Source of the DNA: an uncultured Collinsella sp.
GTDB taxonomy: Bacteria; Actinomycetota; Coriobacteriia; Coriobacteriales; Coriobacteriaceae
DNA length: 5,294 bases
Direction: 5' to 3'
Assembly: GCA_902494545.1 (NCBI GenBank)
Contig: CABUTP010000113.1
Span: forward strand, 1 to 5,294
The first letter of the stretch is position 1. Each line of letters opens with the position of its first letter. Positions 1-5,294 of this stretch are shown here, in pieces. The position numbers and the translations under genes are program-made. The notes under the pieces are model-generated. The model did no database searches and was not told the origin of the DNA. It was given only the letters and a program-made list of their open reading frames with translations.

Positions 1-1223
1 ACCAGCTTGCCGCCATCGAGCGGCGGGATGGGCAGCAGGTTCATAAAGCCAAGCGAGAACGAAATGAGGGCGGCAAAAGAAAGGAACGTGGCAGGGCCGG
101 CAGCAGCAGCCTGTGAGGACATAACGCTAATACCCACGATCGAAGAGGACTGATCGAGAATCTCCATCGTATGTTGCGGCTGGAGCAGGCGCATCATACC
201 CTCCGCTGTCTGCACGACATAGGAGAAGGACAGACGAGCCGACGTGATGGGGTCTAAACGGACCACCTGCGTAGAGGCATACACACCTAGGCGCTCGTCC
301 TCTTTGAGTGCAACCGTGGTCGAATGCTGCTTGCCGTCACGTTCGTACTCGATGGCGATATCGTCCTTACCGGCAGCCTTGCCGATGGCAGCGTAAACGT
401 CCATCCAGGTAGAGCACGATACTCCGTCGACCGAAAGGATCGCATCGCCGCCCTCGATTCCCGCCGCGTCGGCAATCGAGCCTTCGTCAACCTGGCCGAT
501 CACATTGGTATCCACCGGCACGGTGACACCTGCGATGGAATAGATGCTCATAAGGAGCAAAAAGCCCGTCAGGATATTGACGATAATGCCCGCGAGCAGC
601 ATAAAGGCACGCTTGACAAAGCCCTGGCCCAAATAGGTGTGCGAGCGCTCGCGTGCAAGGAATTCGGACTCGCCGCACGGCAGTTCCCATACATCGCCCT
701 CGGCAGTCGCGTGCTCGCGATCGAACCGACGGCCGTCAAAGGTGGTATAACCCGCCGCATCACGCGGCAGGGTCTGGTACTTGGTGGGATAGTAACTGGG
801 CGAAGGCTTTTCCCCTTCTTCATACCAGGGAGCGATGGAGCCCCAGCCCAACAGCAAAGCACAAGCCTCGAGCACATCCTCCTCGGACAGCTCGAGCTCG
901 ACGGCAAGATCGGCCACCGTCACACGGCCGTGACGATAGATGGCAGCAAGCACGCGGTCGGCACACGAGACGTCGGTCGGATCCATGCCACAAATGGCCG
1001 CATAGCCACCCAGCAGCAGCGGCGTCACGCCAAACTTGGTGCCGATACGACGCGACGTGTGGTGGATATCAAAACGACACGGCAGGCCCAAAAAGAACTC
1101 AGTCACGCGGACACCGCAGGCACGCGCCGCCAAAAAGTGGCCGCCCTCGTGCAAAAACACAAGGACGGAAAGCATCAGCAGGCCCCAAAAGACCGATGAA
1201 AGAACGCTCAGAACAGTATCCAT
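1..1223 (-). CDS. rseP: RseP-like site-2 intramembrane zinc protease (M50), C-terminus cut by window edge
   Basis: Reading the minus strand from the ATG at 1223 gives 407 complete codons with no stop before the edge. Membrane-embedded zinc metalloproteases of this family cut transmembrane segments of substrates such as anti-sigma factors. Seen: a first hydrophobic helix (about residues 7-30) carrying HEGGH (25-29, HExxH zinc site), a loop ending LLLGGY (69-74), a second helix (about 205-232), one PDZ domain (about 240-308, EGSIADAAGIEGGDAILSVDG), and a third helix leading to NLLPIPPLDGG (395-405), where D403 should be the third zinc ligand. Only the end of the C-terminal domain is missing. 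Unusual: about 120 residues (81-200) separate the GGY loop from helix 2, beginning with a winged-helix-like segment. The family's usual AGPxxN in helix 2 is AGIIVN (211-216). The start is 26 nt after dxr and has a poor ribosome site. ATG at residue 17 is a less likely start because it would cut into helix 1. The substrate is unknown. Confidence 0.93.
   Translation of the reverse strand, partial: MDTVLSVLSSVFWGLLMLSVLVFLHEGGHFLAARACGVRVTEFFLGLPCRFDIHHTSRRIGTKFGVTPLLLGGYAAICGMDPTDVSCADRVLAAIYRHGRVTVADLAVELELSEEDVLEACALLLGWGSIAPWYEEGEKPSPSYYPTKYQTLPRDAAGYTTFDGRRFDREHATAEGDVWELPCGESEFLARERSHTYLGQGFVKRAFMLLAGIIVNILTGFLLLMSIYSIAGVTVPVDTNVIGQVDEGSIADAAGIEGGDAILSVDGVSCSTWMDVYAAIGKAAGKDDIAIEYERDGKQHSTTVALKEDERLGVYASTQVVRLDPITSARLSFSYVVQTAEGMMRLLQPQHTMEILDQSSSIVGISVMSSQAAAAGPATFLSFAALISFSLGFMNLLPIPPLDGGKL
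624..983 (-). other. Inserted region in RseP with a winged-helix-like segment
   Basis: This covers residues 81-200 of the protease. Residues 86-137 show a winged helix-turn-helix rhythm: a helix (CADRVLAAIYRHG, 87-99), a second helix (TVADLAVELE, 102-111), a turn, a third helix (SEEDVLEACALLL, 113-125), then a short strand and turn (GWGSIAPWYEEG, 126-137). Residues 138-200 are rich in Tyr, Arg, Asp and Glu and have no clear fold. In E. coli RseP about 30 residues bridge the same two landmarks (GGY and the AGPxxN helix). By the known family topology this loop is cytoplasmic. The reading frame is open throughout and codon use resembles the rest of the gene, so this is not a frameshift. The fold call is by eye; a DNA-binding or protein-binding role is inference. 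Confidence 0.6.
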
Positions 1224-1239
1224 AAAACGAAAAAAACAA

Positions 1240-1244
1240 TCCTT
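1240..1244 (-). promoter_or_regulatory. Weak, distant ribosome binding site of rseP
   Basis: The only Shine-Dalgarno-like string before rseP is AAGGA, 16 nt from the ATG, longer than the usual 5-9 nt. The spacer is almost all T on the coding strand. The other internal genes of the run have GGAG to AGGAGG at 7-9 nt. No better start codon lies in frame nearby, so rseP is probably translated weakly or by a different initiation mode. Confidence 0.45.
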
Positions 1245-1249
1245 ATGGG

Positions 1250-2437
1250 TTAAGAACGGGTTGCGGCGAGCACCTGCGCAGCCTTTTCACGCGCCCAGCT
1301 ATCGATGTCGCGAAGCTGTTCAAACGAATCGACCGACTGCGCATCGTGAGCATCCATGCAGGATTCCACAATGCGGTCGATATCGGTAAAGCTGCAGTCA
1401 TCATGCAGGAAGGCATCGACGGCGACCTCGTTGGCGGCATTGAGCACGCACGGCATGGTGCCGCCCGTCTTGCCGGCACGTTCGGCCAGCGCAAGGCAGC
1501 GGAAGGTATCCATGTCGGCCGCGTCAAAGGTAAGCTGCCCCAACTCGCGGAAGTCGATACGCGGAGCCGGAGTATCCCAACGCTCGGGATACGAGAAGGC
1601 AAACTGAATGGGAATGCGCATGTCGGAGGCACCGAGATGCGCCATCACAGAGCCGTCGGCAAACTCGACCATGGAGTGAATCTTAGACTGGCGCTGCACG
1701 ACCACGTTAATGAAATCGAGATCGCAGCCAAACAGATGCATGGCCTCGATACGCTCCAGACCTTTGTTCATGAGGGTGGCGGAGTCAATCGTGATCTTTG
1801 CACCCATAGCCCACGTAGGATGCGCCAGGGCATCGGCGCGCGTCACGCGATCGAGCTCGTCACGCGTGCGGCCAAAGAACGGGCCGCCCGAGCAGGTAAG
1901 CCAAATGCAGTGAGCCTCGCGCGGATTCTCGCCCAGATAGCACTGGTAGATGGCAGAATGCTCGGAGTCGACCGGGATAAGCTGGCCCGGCTGCGCCAAC
2001 GGCATAAGCAGATCGCCACCGACGACGAGCGACTCCTTGTTGGCCAGGGCAAGACGCTTGTTCGAGGTCAGAGCAGCATGGCTCGCCTCGAGACCGGCAG
2101 CGCCCACGATGGCAACGAGCACGCAGTCGACATCATCGCGGCATACGAGCTCGCACACGGCCTGCGCGCCAACGCCGAGCTCCGTGCCCTCGGGCAGTTC
2201 CTGCAGCACAGCGTCGCCGCCATGGGAGGCGTCCGCCACGGCAACCGCCGGAACCGAGAACTCACGGGCAGCGGCAACGAGCTCGGGGGTGCTGGAGTTT
2301 ACCGACAGCGCCGTCACCTGCAGGCGATCGGCATGCTGACGGCACACGTCGAGCGCCTGAGTGCCGATAGAACCCGTACAGCCCAGAATGGCAACACGAA
2401 GACGCCCATCGGGACCGTAGGTGGTCTGATAAGCCAT
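1250..2437 (-). CDS. dxr: 1-deoxy-D-xylulose 5-phosphate reductoisomerase
   Basis: This is the NADPH-dependent cytosolic enzyme that converts DXP to 2-C-methyl-D-erythritol 4-phosphate, the committed step of the MEP isoprenoid pathway, and it is the fosmidomycin target. The 395 residues match the family's usual length. Seen: nucleotide-binding GCTGSIG (19-25), LANKESLV (131-138), metal-site VDSEHSAIYQ (156-165; D157 and E159 as ligands), TCSGGPF (181-187), HPTWAMGAKITIDSA (206-220), MNKGLERIEA (223-232; E228 as third ligand), KIHSMVEF (252-259), DMRIPI (272-277) and LNAANEVAV (332-340). The N-terminus is about 11 residues longer than in E. coli. The start ATG shares one base with the cdsA stop (TAATG) and has GGAGG 9 nt upstream, so translation is probably coupled. 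Oddities: 13 cysteines, including C20 and C182 in conserved motifs, and Gln248 where many homologues have His before the QS element. Catalytic residues look intact. Confidence 0.97.
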   Translation of the reverse strand: MAYQTTYGPDGRLRVAILGCTGSIGTQALDVCRQHADRLQVTALSVNSSTPELVAAAREFSVPAVAVADASHGGDAVLQELPEGTELGVGAQAVCELVCRDDVDCVLVAIVGAAGLEASHAALTSNKRLALANKESLVVGGDLLMPLAQPGQLIPVDSEHSAIYQCYLGENPREAHCIWLTCSGGPFFGRTRDELDRVTRADALAHPTWAMGAKITIDSATLMNKGLERIEAMHLFGCDLDFINVVVQRQSKIHSMVEFADGSVMAHLGASDMRIPIQFAFSYPERWDTPAPRIDFRELGQLTFDAADMDTFRCLALAERAGKTGGTMPCVLNAANEVAVDAFLHDDCSFTDIDRIVESCMDAHDAQSVDSFEQLRDIDSWAREKAAQVLAATRS

Positions 2438-3351
2438 TACAGCACGCCTCCGATCATCAGCAGCAGCTGCGCGGTAATGCAGCCAAAGATGAGCGAATCG
2501 CTGCGGTCGAGCATGCCGCCGTGGCCCGGTATGAGATTGCCGGAATCTTTAACGCCCACACCGCGCTTGATACGCGACTCGATGAGGTCGCCGATAACGC
2601 CCAGGATGGAGACGACCACGCCGCACAGCAGTGCATAGGGCAGGCTCAGCTCATAGAAGTGCGTTGCCCACAGGATGAGCCAGATCAAGACAGAGCCCAA
2701 AATGCCGCCGACAAAGCCTTCCCAGCTCTTTTTGGGGGAGATCTTGGGAACCATCTTATGCTTGCCAATGCGGCTGCCCACGATATAGGCAAACGAGTCG
2801 GAAACCCAAAGGGACGCGCAAACGCCCACCGAAAGCAGTGCGCCGGCAAAACCGGGCACGGCATCGCGCAGCAGCACGATAGCCGACAGCATAAAGCCAG
2901 TGTAGATAGGGCCCATGAGCGTAACGGCAACGTCAGAGATGCGAGTGCGCGGAGACCAGACATACCAGATACCAACCGCAAGCATCAAAGCGAACAGCAG
3001 GGCGTTCAACAGCAGCGAATCGCCCAGAGCCGAGAGCGGAAAGAGCACGGCGGCAGCGATACCAAGGCGCTCGTTGGCAACCTTGCCGTCGAGCCTCGTC
3101 ATGCGGAAGAACTCATAGCAGCACAGACCGCTCATGACGGACACTAAGATGGCCGTGGGCACAATACCCAAAACCAGGCACAGGATAAAGACAACGGCAT
3201 AGACGATACCGGCGGCGGCACGGGTGATAAAGCCCGCCAGCCACGAACCGGAGCCGCTCTTCGCTGCAGGCGCCCCTGCAGCGGAAGCCTTACGCGCGGG
3301 CTTCGCGGAAGTAGGCGCCTTGGGAGCGGATGCCTTGGGACGTTCGGACAC
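2437..3351 (-). CDS. cdsA: Phosphatidate cytidylyltransferase (CDP-diacylglycerol synthase)
   Basis: This integral membrane enzyme condenses CTP with phosphatidic acid to give CDP-diacylglycerol, the precursor of all phosphoglycerolipids. The family signature is present near the C-terminus: SRIKRGVGVKDSG (259-271) followed by PGHGGMLDRSDS (275-286). Upstream are VSDSFAYIVGSRIG (183-196) and SPKKSWEG (205-212), also conserved. Several hydrophobic helices fill about residues 42-305, including 46-75, 95-130, 141-162, 168-190, 213-230 and 237-255. Residues 1-36 form an Ala/Lys/Pro/Ser-rich positively charged tail, probably cytoplasmic and disordered. At 304 residues the protein is a little longer than E. 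coli CdsA, partly through this tail. The start is GTG, 2 nt after the uppS stop, with AGGAGG 7 nt upstream, which makes this start convincing despite the low-complexity N-terminus. A perfect hairpin lies within the tail-coding bases. Confidence 0.95.
   Translation of the reverse strand: MSERPKASAPKAPTSAKPARKASAAGAPAAKSGSGSWLAGFITRAAAGIVYAVVFILCLVLGIVPTAILVSVMSGLCCYEFFRMTRLDGKVANERLGIAAAVLFPLSALGDSLLLNALLFALMLAVGIWYVWSPRTRISDVAVTLMGPIYTGFMLSAIVLLRDAVPGFAGALLSVGVCASLWVSDSFAYIVGSRIGKHKMVPKISPKKSWEGFVGGILGSVLIWLILWATHFYELSLPYALLCGVVVSILGVIGDLIESRIKRGVGVKDSGNLIPGHGGMLDRSDSLIFGCITAQLLLMIGGVL
2447..2451 (-). promoter_or_regulatory. Ribosome binding site of dxr
   Basis: GGAGG lies 9 nt before the dxr ATG, inside the last codons of cdsA. 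It fixes the start at the TAATG overlap and suggests dxr is translated by termination-reinitiation after cdsA. Confidence 0.8.
3262..3283 (-). repeat. Perfect 9-bp inverted repeat, 4-nt loop, within the cdsA 5' region
   Basis: CGCTGCAGG at 3262-3270 and CCTGCAGCG at 3275-3283 are exact reverse complements with CGCC between them. The repeat covers codons 23-30 of cdsA, in the Ala/Gly/Pro part of the N-terminal tail, about 70-90 nt after the start codon. In the mRNA it would form a strong GC-rich stem. No T-run follows on the coding strand, so it is not a classic terminator. It may simply result from repeated GCTGCAGG-like Ala-Ala-Gly codons. Confidence 0.6.
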
Positions 3352-3353
3352 GA

Positions 3354-4148
3354 TTAAGCCTCCTCGGTCTTGCTCAGTCCACCAAACCTACGGTCGCGAC
3401 CCTGGTAGGCCAAAATGGCGTCGACAAGGCCCCAGCGGTCAAAGTCGGGCCAATAGGTATCGGTGACATAGAACTCGGAATAGGCAACCTGCCACAGCAG
3501 ATAGTTCGAAAGACGAAGCTCGCCAGAGGTGCGAATCACAAGCTCCGGATCGGGCAGCCCAGCGGTGTACAGGTGCGAAGCCACCATATTGTCGTCAACC
3601 GCGGCGGGATCAATCTTGCCGGCAGCCGCATCAAGCGCGATCTGGCGGACAGCGCGGGTGATCTCAGCACGGGCACCATAGTTAACGGCCAGCGCCAGCG
3701 TCATACCGGTATGGTCGGCGCACTCGGCAAGACCGCGCTCAAAGACGTCGCGGGTCTTCTTGGGCAGCGCGGAAATATCGCCCAAAAAGACAACGCGGAC
3801 GTTCTCGCGCTTAAGCAGCGGCAGCTCATCGATAAACGTCTTGGCAAACAGGTGCATCAGAACGTTGACTTCGTGCTGCGGGCGATTCCAGTTTTCGGTC
3901 GAAAACGCATAGGCCGAAAGCACGTCGACGCCCAGGCGAACGCAGGCGGTAATGATCTCGCGGAGCGAGACGATACCGGCCTTATGGCCTTCAGTGCGGG
4001 CAAGACCGCGCGCCGTGGCCCAACGGCCGTTGCCGTCCATGATGCACGAAATATGGTGCGGAATGTTATTGAGGTCAAGGTCGGAAAAACCGACGCCCGC
4101 AGGGGCGTCGGCAAAGTACTCGACCAGTTTATGCTCGTCGTATTGCAC
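3354..4148 (-). CDS. uppS: Undecaprenyl diphosphate synthase (cis-prenyltransferase)
   Basis: This enzyme adds successive isopentenyl diphosphate units in Z configuration to farnesyl diphosphate, giving the C55 lipid carrier used for peptidoglycan and other surface polymers. Seen: HISCIMDGNGRWA (32-44) with catalytic D38, EGHKAG (53-58), AFSTENWNRP (81-90), NYGAR (156-160), RTSGELRLSNYLLWQ (206-220; R206 and R212 as diphosphate contacts) with E225 as Mg ligand, and RRFGG (253-257). All main family regions are intact in 264 residues. Product chain length cannot be read from sequence alone; C55 is assumed from the single copy and the operon context. The start is GTG, 1 nt after the frr stop, with GGAG 7 nt upstream. 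Residues 1-30 precede the conserved core and are poorly conserved in the family. Their codons 13-22 carry a terminator-like hairpin plus U-tract. Confidence 0.96.
   Translation of the reverse strand: MQYDEHKLVEYFADAPAGVGFSDLDLNNIPHHISCIMDGNGRWATARGLARTEGHKAGIVSLREIITACVRLGVDVLSAYAFSTENWNRPQHEVNVLMHLFAKTFIDELPLLKRENVRVVFLGDISALPKKTRDVFERGLAECADHTGMTLALAVNYGARAEITRAVRQIALDAAAGKIDPAAVDDNMVASHLYTAGLPDPELVIRTSGELRLSNYLLWQVAYSEFYVTDTYWPDFDRWGLVDAILAYQGRDRRFGGLSKTEEA
3359..3364 (-). promoter_or_regulatory. Ribosome binding site of cdsA (decides a GTG start)
   Basis: AGGAGG lies 7 nt before GTG at 3349-3351 and is made from the last codons of uppS. Its strength and spacing support the GTG as the true start. 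Confidence 0.85.
4085..4111 (-). terminator. Putative intragenic intrinsic terminator or attenuator at the start of uppS
   Basis: On the coding strand, CCGACGCCC (4111-4103) and GGGCGTCGG (4098-4090) form a perfect 9-bp GC-rich stem with a CTGC loop, followed at once by TTTTT (4089-4085). This is the layout of a Rho-independent terminator, but it sits inside the open reading frame, 37 nt after the uppS start. The downstream CCGAC (4084-4080) can also pair with GTCGG of the second arm, with the five U as loop, giving a competing 5-bp hairpin. Ribosomes translating uppS would melt the stem, so any termination would depend on poor translation. The U-run is short, and the activity is inference. 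Confidence 0.45.
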
Positions 4149-4149
4149 C

Positions 4150-4686
4150 TTAGATCTCCATGACCTCGGCTTCTTTTTCCTTCAGAAGCTCCTCGACCTT
4201 GGCTACATACTCGTCGGTATGCTTCTGGACCTTGGCCTGCTCGCGACGGACATCGTCCTCGGTGAGCTCCTCGTCGCGCTCGAGCTTGTTGTTAAAGTCG
4301 CGGCGGATGTTGCGGATGGAGACCTTGGCCTGCTCGGCGTACTCGCGGCACTCCTTAACGAGCTCGCGGCGACGCTCCTCGGTGGGAGCCGGGAACGGCA
4401 GACGCACGACGGTACCATCGGAGTTGGGGGTAATACCCAGGTCAGAGGCACTGATGGCCTTGACGATGGCATTGATGAGCGCCTTGTCCCACGGCTCGAT
4501 AAGCAGCATGTGGGCCTCGGGGGTCTTAACGGCGGCAACCTGCGTGACGGGCGTGGGAACACCGTAGTAGTCGACGGTGATATCGGACAGGATGTTGGCG
4601 TTGGCGCGGCCAGTGCGGACCTTGGAGAAGTTATGCTTGAGGGACTCGAGCGACTTGTCCATGTGGGCGGTGATGTTCTCTGCCAT
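4150..4686 (-). CDS. frr: Ribosome recycling factor
   Basis: RRF works with EF-G to split the post-termination ribosome so its subunits can be reused. The 178-residue product is slightly shorter than the 185 of E. coli; about four of the missing residues are at the N-terminus. Seen: MDKSLESLKHNFSKVRTGRAN (9-29, the end of the first helix and hinge), DYYGVPTPVTQVA (39-51) and the small beta domain to about residue 100, SDLGITPNSDG (81-91), PTEERRREL (101-109) and RNIRRD (125-130). A charged helical stretch (about 131-178) completes the three-helix bundle. The ATG start is 2 nt after the pyrH stop with AGGAGG 7 nt upstream, and no in-frame start lies further upstream. Its codons lean towards C-ending forms more than those of rseP, as expected for a highly expressed gene. 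Confidence 0.97.
   Translation of the reverse strand: MAENITAHMDKSLESLKHNFSKVRTGRANANILSDITVDYYGVPTPVTQVAAVKTPEAHMLLIEPWDKALINAIVKAISASDLGITPNSDGTVVRLPFPAPTEERRRELVKECREYAEQAKVSIRNIRRDFNNKLERDEELTEDDVRREQAKVQKHTDEYVAKVEELLKEKEAEVMEI
4156..4159 (-). promoter_or_regulatory. Ribosome binding site of uppS (decides a GTG start)
   Basis: GGAG lies 7 nt before GTG at 4146-4148, within the final codons of frr. No ATG is available between it and the conserved core, so the GTG start is well supported. Confidence 0.7.
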
Positions 4687-4688
4687 GC

Positions 4689-5294
4689 TTAATCCTCCTG
4701 ATAGACGAGCGTGCCGACGGGCTCACCCGCGAGCGCGCGCTTGACGGTGTCCTCGCCATCGATGTTGAGGACCAAAATGGGCATACGGTTGTCCTGGCAA
4801 AGAGCCGTAGCCGTGGAATCCATAACCTGCAGGCCGCGAACGAGCACCTCGTGATAGGTAATCTTGTCAAAGCGGACGGCGTCAGCGCACTTGACGGGAT
4901 CCTTGTCGTAGATGCCATCAACCTTGGTGGCTTTAATCAGTATCTCGGCACCGATCTCGCAGGCACGAAGAGCCGCGGCGGTGTCGGTCGTAAAGTACGG
5001 ATTACCCGATCCGGCGGCAAAGATAACGACGTTGCCCTTGGACAGGTGGTTGATGGCGCGACGGCGAATGTAGGGCTCGCAGATCTCGTTCATCTGGATA
5101 GCGCTCATCACGCGGCAGGGAACATCGTTGTGCTCGAAGGCATCCTGCAGGGCAAGCGCGTTCATAACGGTAGCGAGCATGCCCATGTAGTCGGCCTGAG
5201 CACGCTCCATGCCACCGGCAGCGCCGGCCATGCCGCGGAAAATATTGCCGCCGCCGACAACGACGCCGACCTCATGACCAACGGCGAGCAGCTC
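4689..5294 (-). CDS. pyrH: Uridylate (UMP) kinase, N-terminus cut by window edge
   Basis: This hexameric bacterial UMP kinase of the amino-acid-kinase fold phosphorylates UMP to UDP for UTP and CTP synthesis. The frame is open from the right edge and shows 201 residues ending in a TAA stop. About 40 N-terminal residues, including the first phosphate-binding loop, lie outside. In the visible fragment: GVVVGGGNIFRG (10-21), ADYMGMLATVMNALALQ (34-50), GSGNPYFTTDTAAALRA (95-111; most homologues have GTGNP), KATKVDGIYDKDP (121-133, nucleotide-binding region) and TYHEVL near the end. The ATG at 5229-5231 is internal, because the conserved GGGN motif lies upstream of it in the same frame. It is the first gene of the visible run; rpsB and tsf often precede it in bacteria, but this cannot be seen here. 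Confidence 0.97.
   Translation of the reverse strand, partial: ELLAVGHEVGVVVGGGNIFRGMAGAAGGMERAQADYMGMLATVMNALALQDAFEHNDVPCRVMSAIQMNEICEPYIRRRAINHLSKGNVVIFAAGSGNPYFTTDTAAALRACEIGAEILIKATKVDGIYDKDPVKCADAVRFDKITYHEVLVRGLQVMDSTATALCQDNRMPILVLNIDGEDTVKRALAGEPVGTLVYQED
4694..4699 (-). promoter_or_regulatory. Ribosome binding site of frr
   Basis: AGGAGG lies 7 nt before the frr ATG, overlapping the last codons of pyrH. It is close to the ideal anti-16S match and fits strong translation of frr. Confidence 0.85.

Noticed and set aside
1173..1175. ATG at codon 17 as an alternative rseP start.
   Set aside because: It would remove the first half of membrane helix 1 and has no ribosome site upstream.
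324..1199. A 291-codon open frame on the plus strand, opposite rseP.
   Set aside because: The minus-strand frame carries HExxH, PDZ and LDG motifs in the right order, so the plus-strand frame is a shadow.
1433..1465. A 7-bp inverted repeat (GGCGGCA and TGCCGCC) within dxr.
   Set aside because: The loop is 19 nt, no T-run follows, and GC-rich coding DNA produces such pairs by chance.
1346..2638. A 430-codon open frame on the plus strand, opposite dxr and the end of cdsA.
   Set aside because: It lies wholly opposite convincing genes, shows no recognisable motif and looks low in hydrophobic order. Long antisense frames are expected from strong GC-ending codon bias.
3330..4163. A 277-codon open frame on the plus strand, opposite uppS.
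   Set aside because: uppS has every family motif on the minus strand; the antisense product resembles nothing I recognise.
5229..5231. ATG as a possible start of a complete 180-residue pyrH.
   Set aside because: The conserved GVVVGGGN motif is encoded upstream in the same frame up to the window edge, so the gene is truncated by the window and not short.

Overview
The window is a tightly packed run of six housekeeping genes, all on the minus strand. In transcription order, from the right edge to the left, they are pyrH (5' end cut off), frr, uppS, cdsA, dxr and rseP (3' end cut off). This is the classic bacterial pyrH-frr-uppS-cdsA-dxr-rseP order. High GC content, strong AGGAGG-type ribosome binding sites, two GTG starts and cysteine-rich proteins suggest a high-GC Gram-positive anaerobe. 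My best guess is a Coriobacteriia gut actinobacterium of the Collinsella/Olsenella type. That guess rests on overall resemblance, not on a database search.

Layout. Bases 4689-5294 encode UMP kinase, lacking roughly its first 40 residues. Bases 4150-4686 encode ribosome recycling factor. Bases 3354-4148 encode the cis-prenyltransferase that makes undecaprenyl diphosphate. Bases 2437-3351 encode CDP-diacylglycerol synthase. Bases 1250-2437 encode DXP reductoisomerase. Bases 1-1223 encode a site-2 (RseP/M50) intramembrane protease that runs off the left edge. The first four junctions are 2, 1, 2 and -1 nt (TAATG). Only the dxr-rseP junction is longer (26 nt). I see no tRNA, rRNA, CRISPR, insertion sequence or strong promoter, and no stretch over 300 bases without a gene.

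How the genes fit together. PyrH feeds UTP/CTP synthesis, and CTP is the co-substrate of CdsA. Frr recycles ribosomes. Dxr makes MEP for isoprenoid precursors, which UppS extends into the lipid carrier for cell-wall synthesis. CdsA makes the phospholipid precursor. RseP cleaves membrane proteins, typically anti-sigma factors, and may link envelope state to gene expression.

What stands out. (1) The RseP protein has about 120 residues between the GGY loop and the second membrane helix, where about 30 are usual, and the first part reads like a winged helix-turn-helix on the predicted cytoplasmic side. (2) Near the start of uppS a perfect 9-bp GC-rich hairpin is followed directly by five U residues, and a second hairpin competes for the same strand. 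This looks like an intragenic terminator or attenuator between the translation genes and the envelope genes. (3) A perfect 9-bp hairpin lies in the low-complexity cdsA 5' region. (4) A U-rich rseP leader has its weak Shine-Dalgarno sequence inside a small stem. The rest is ordinary.
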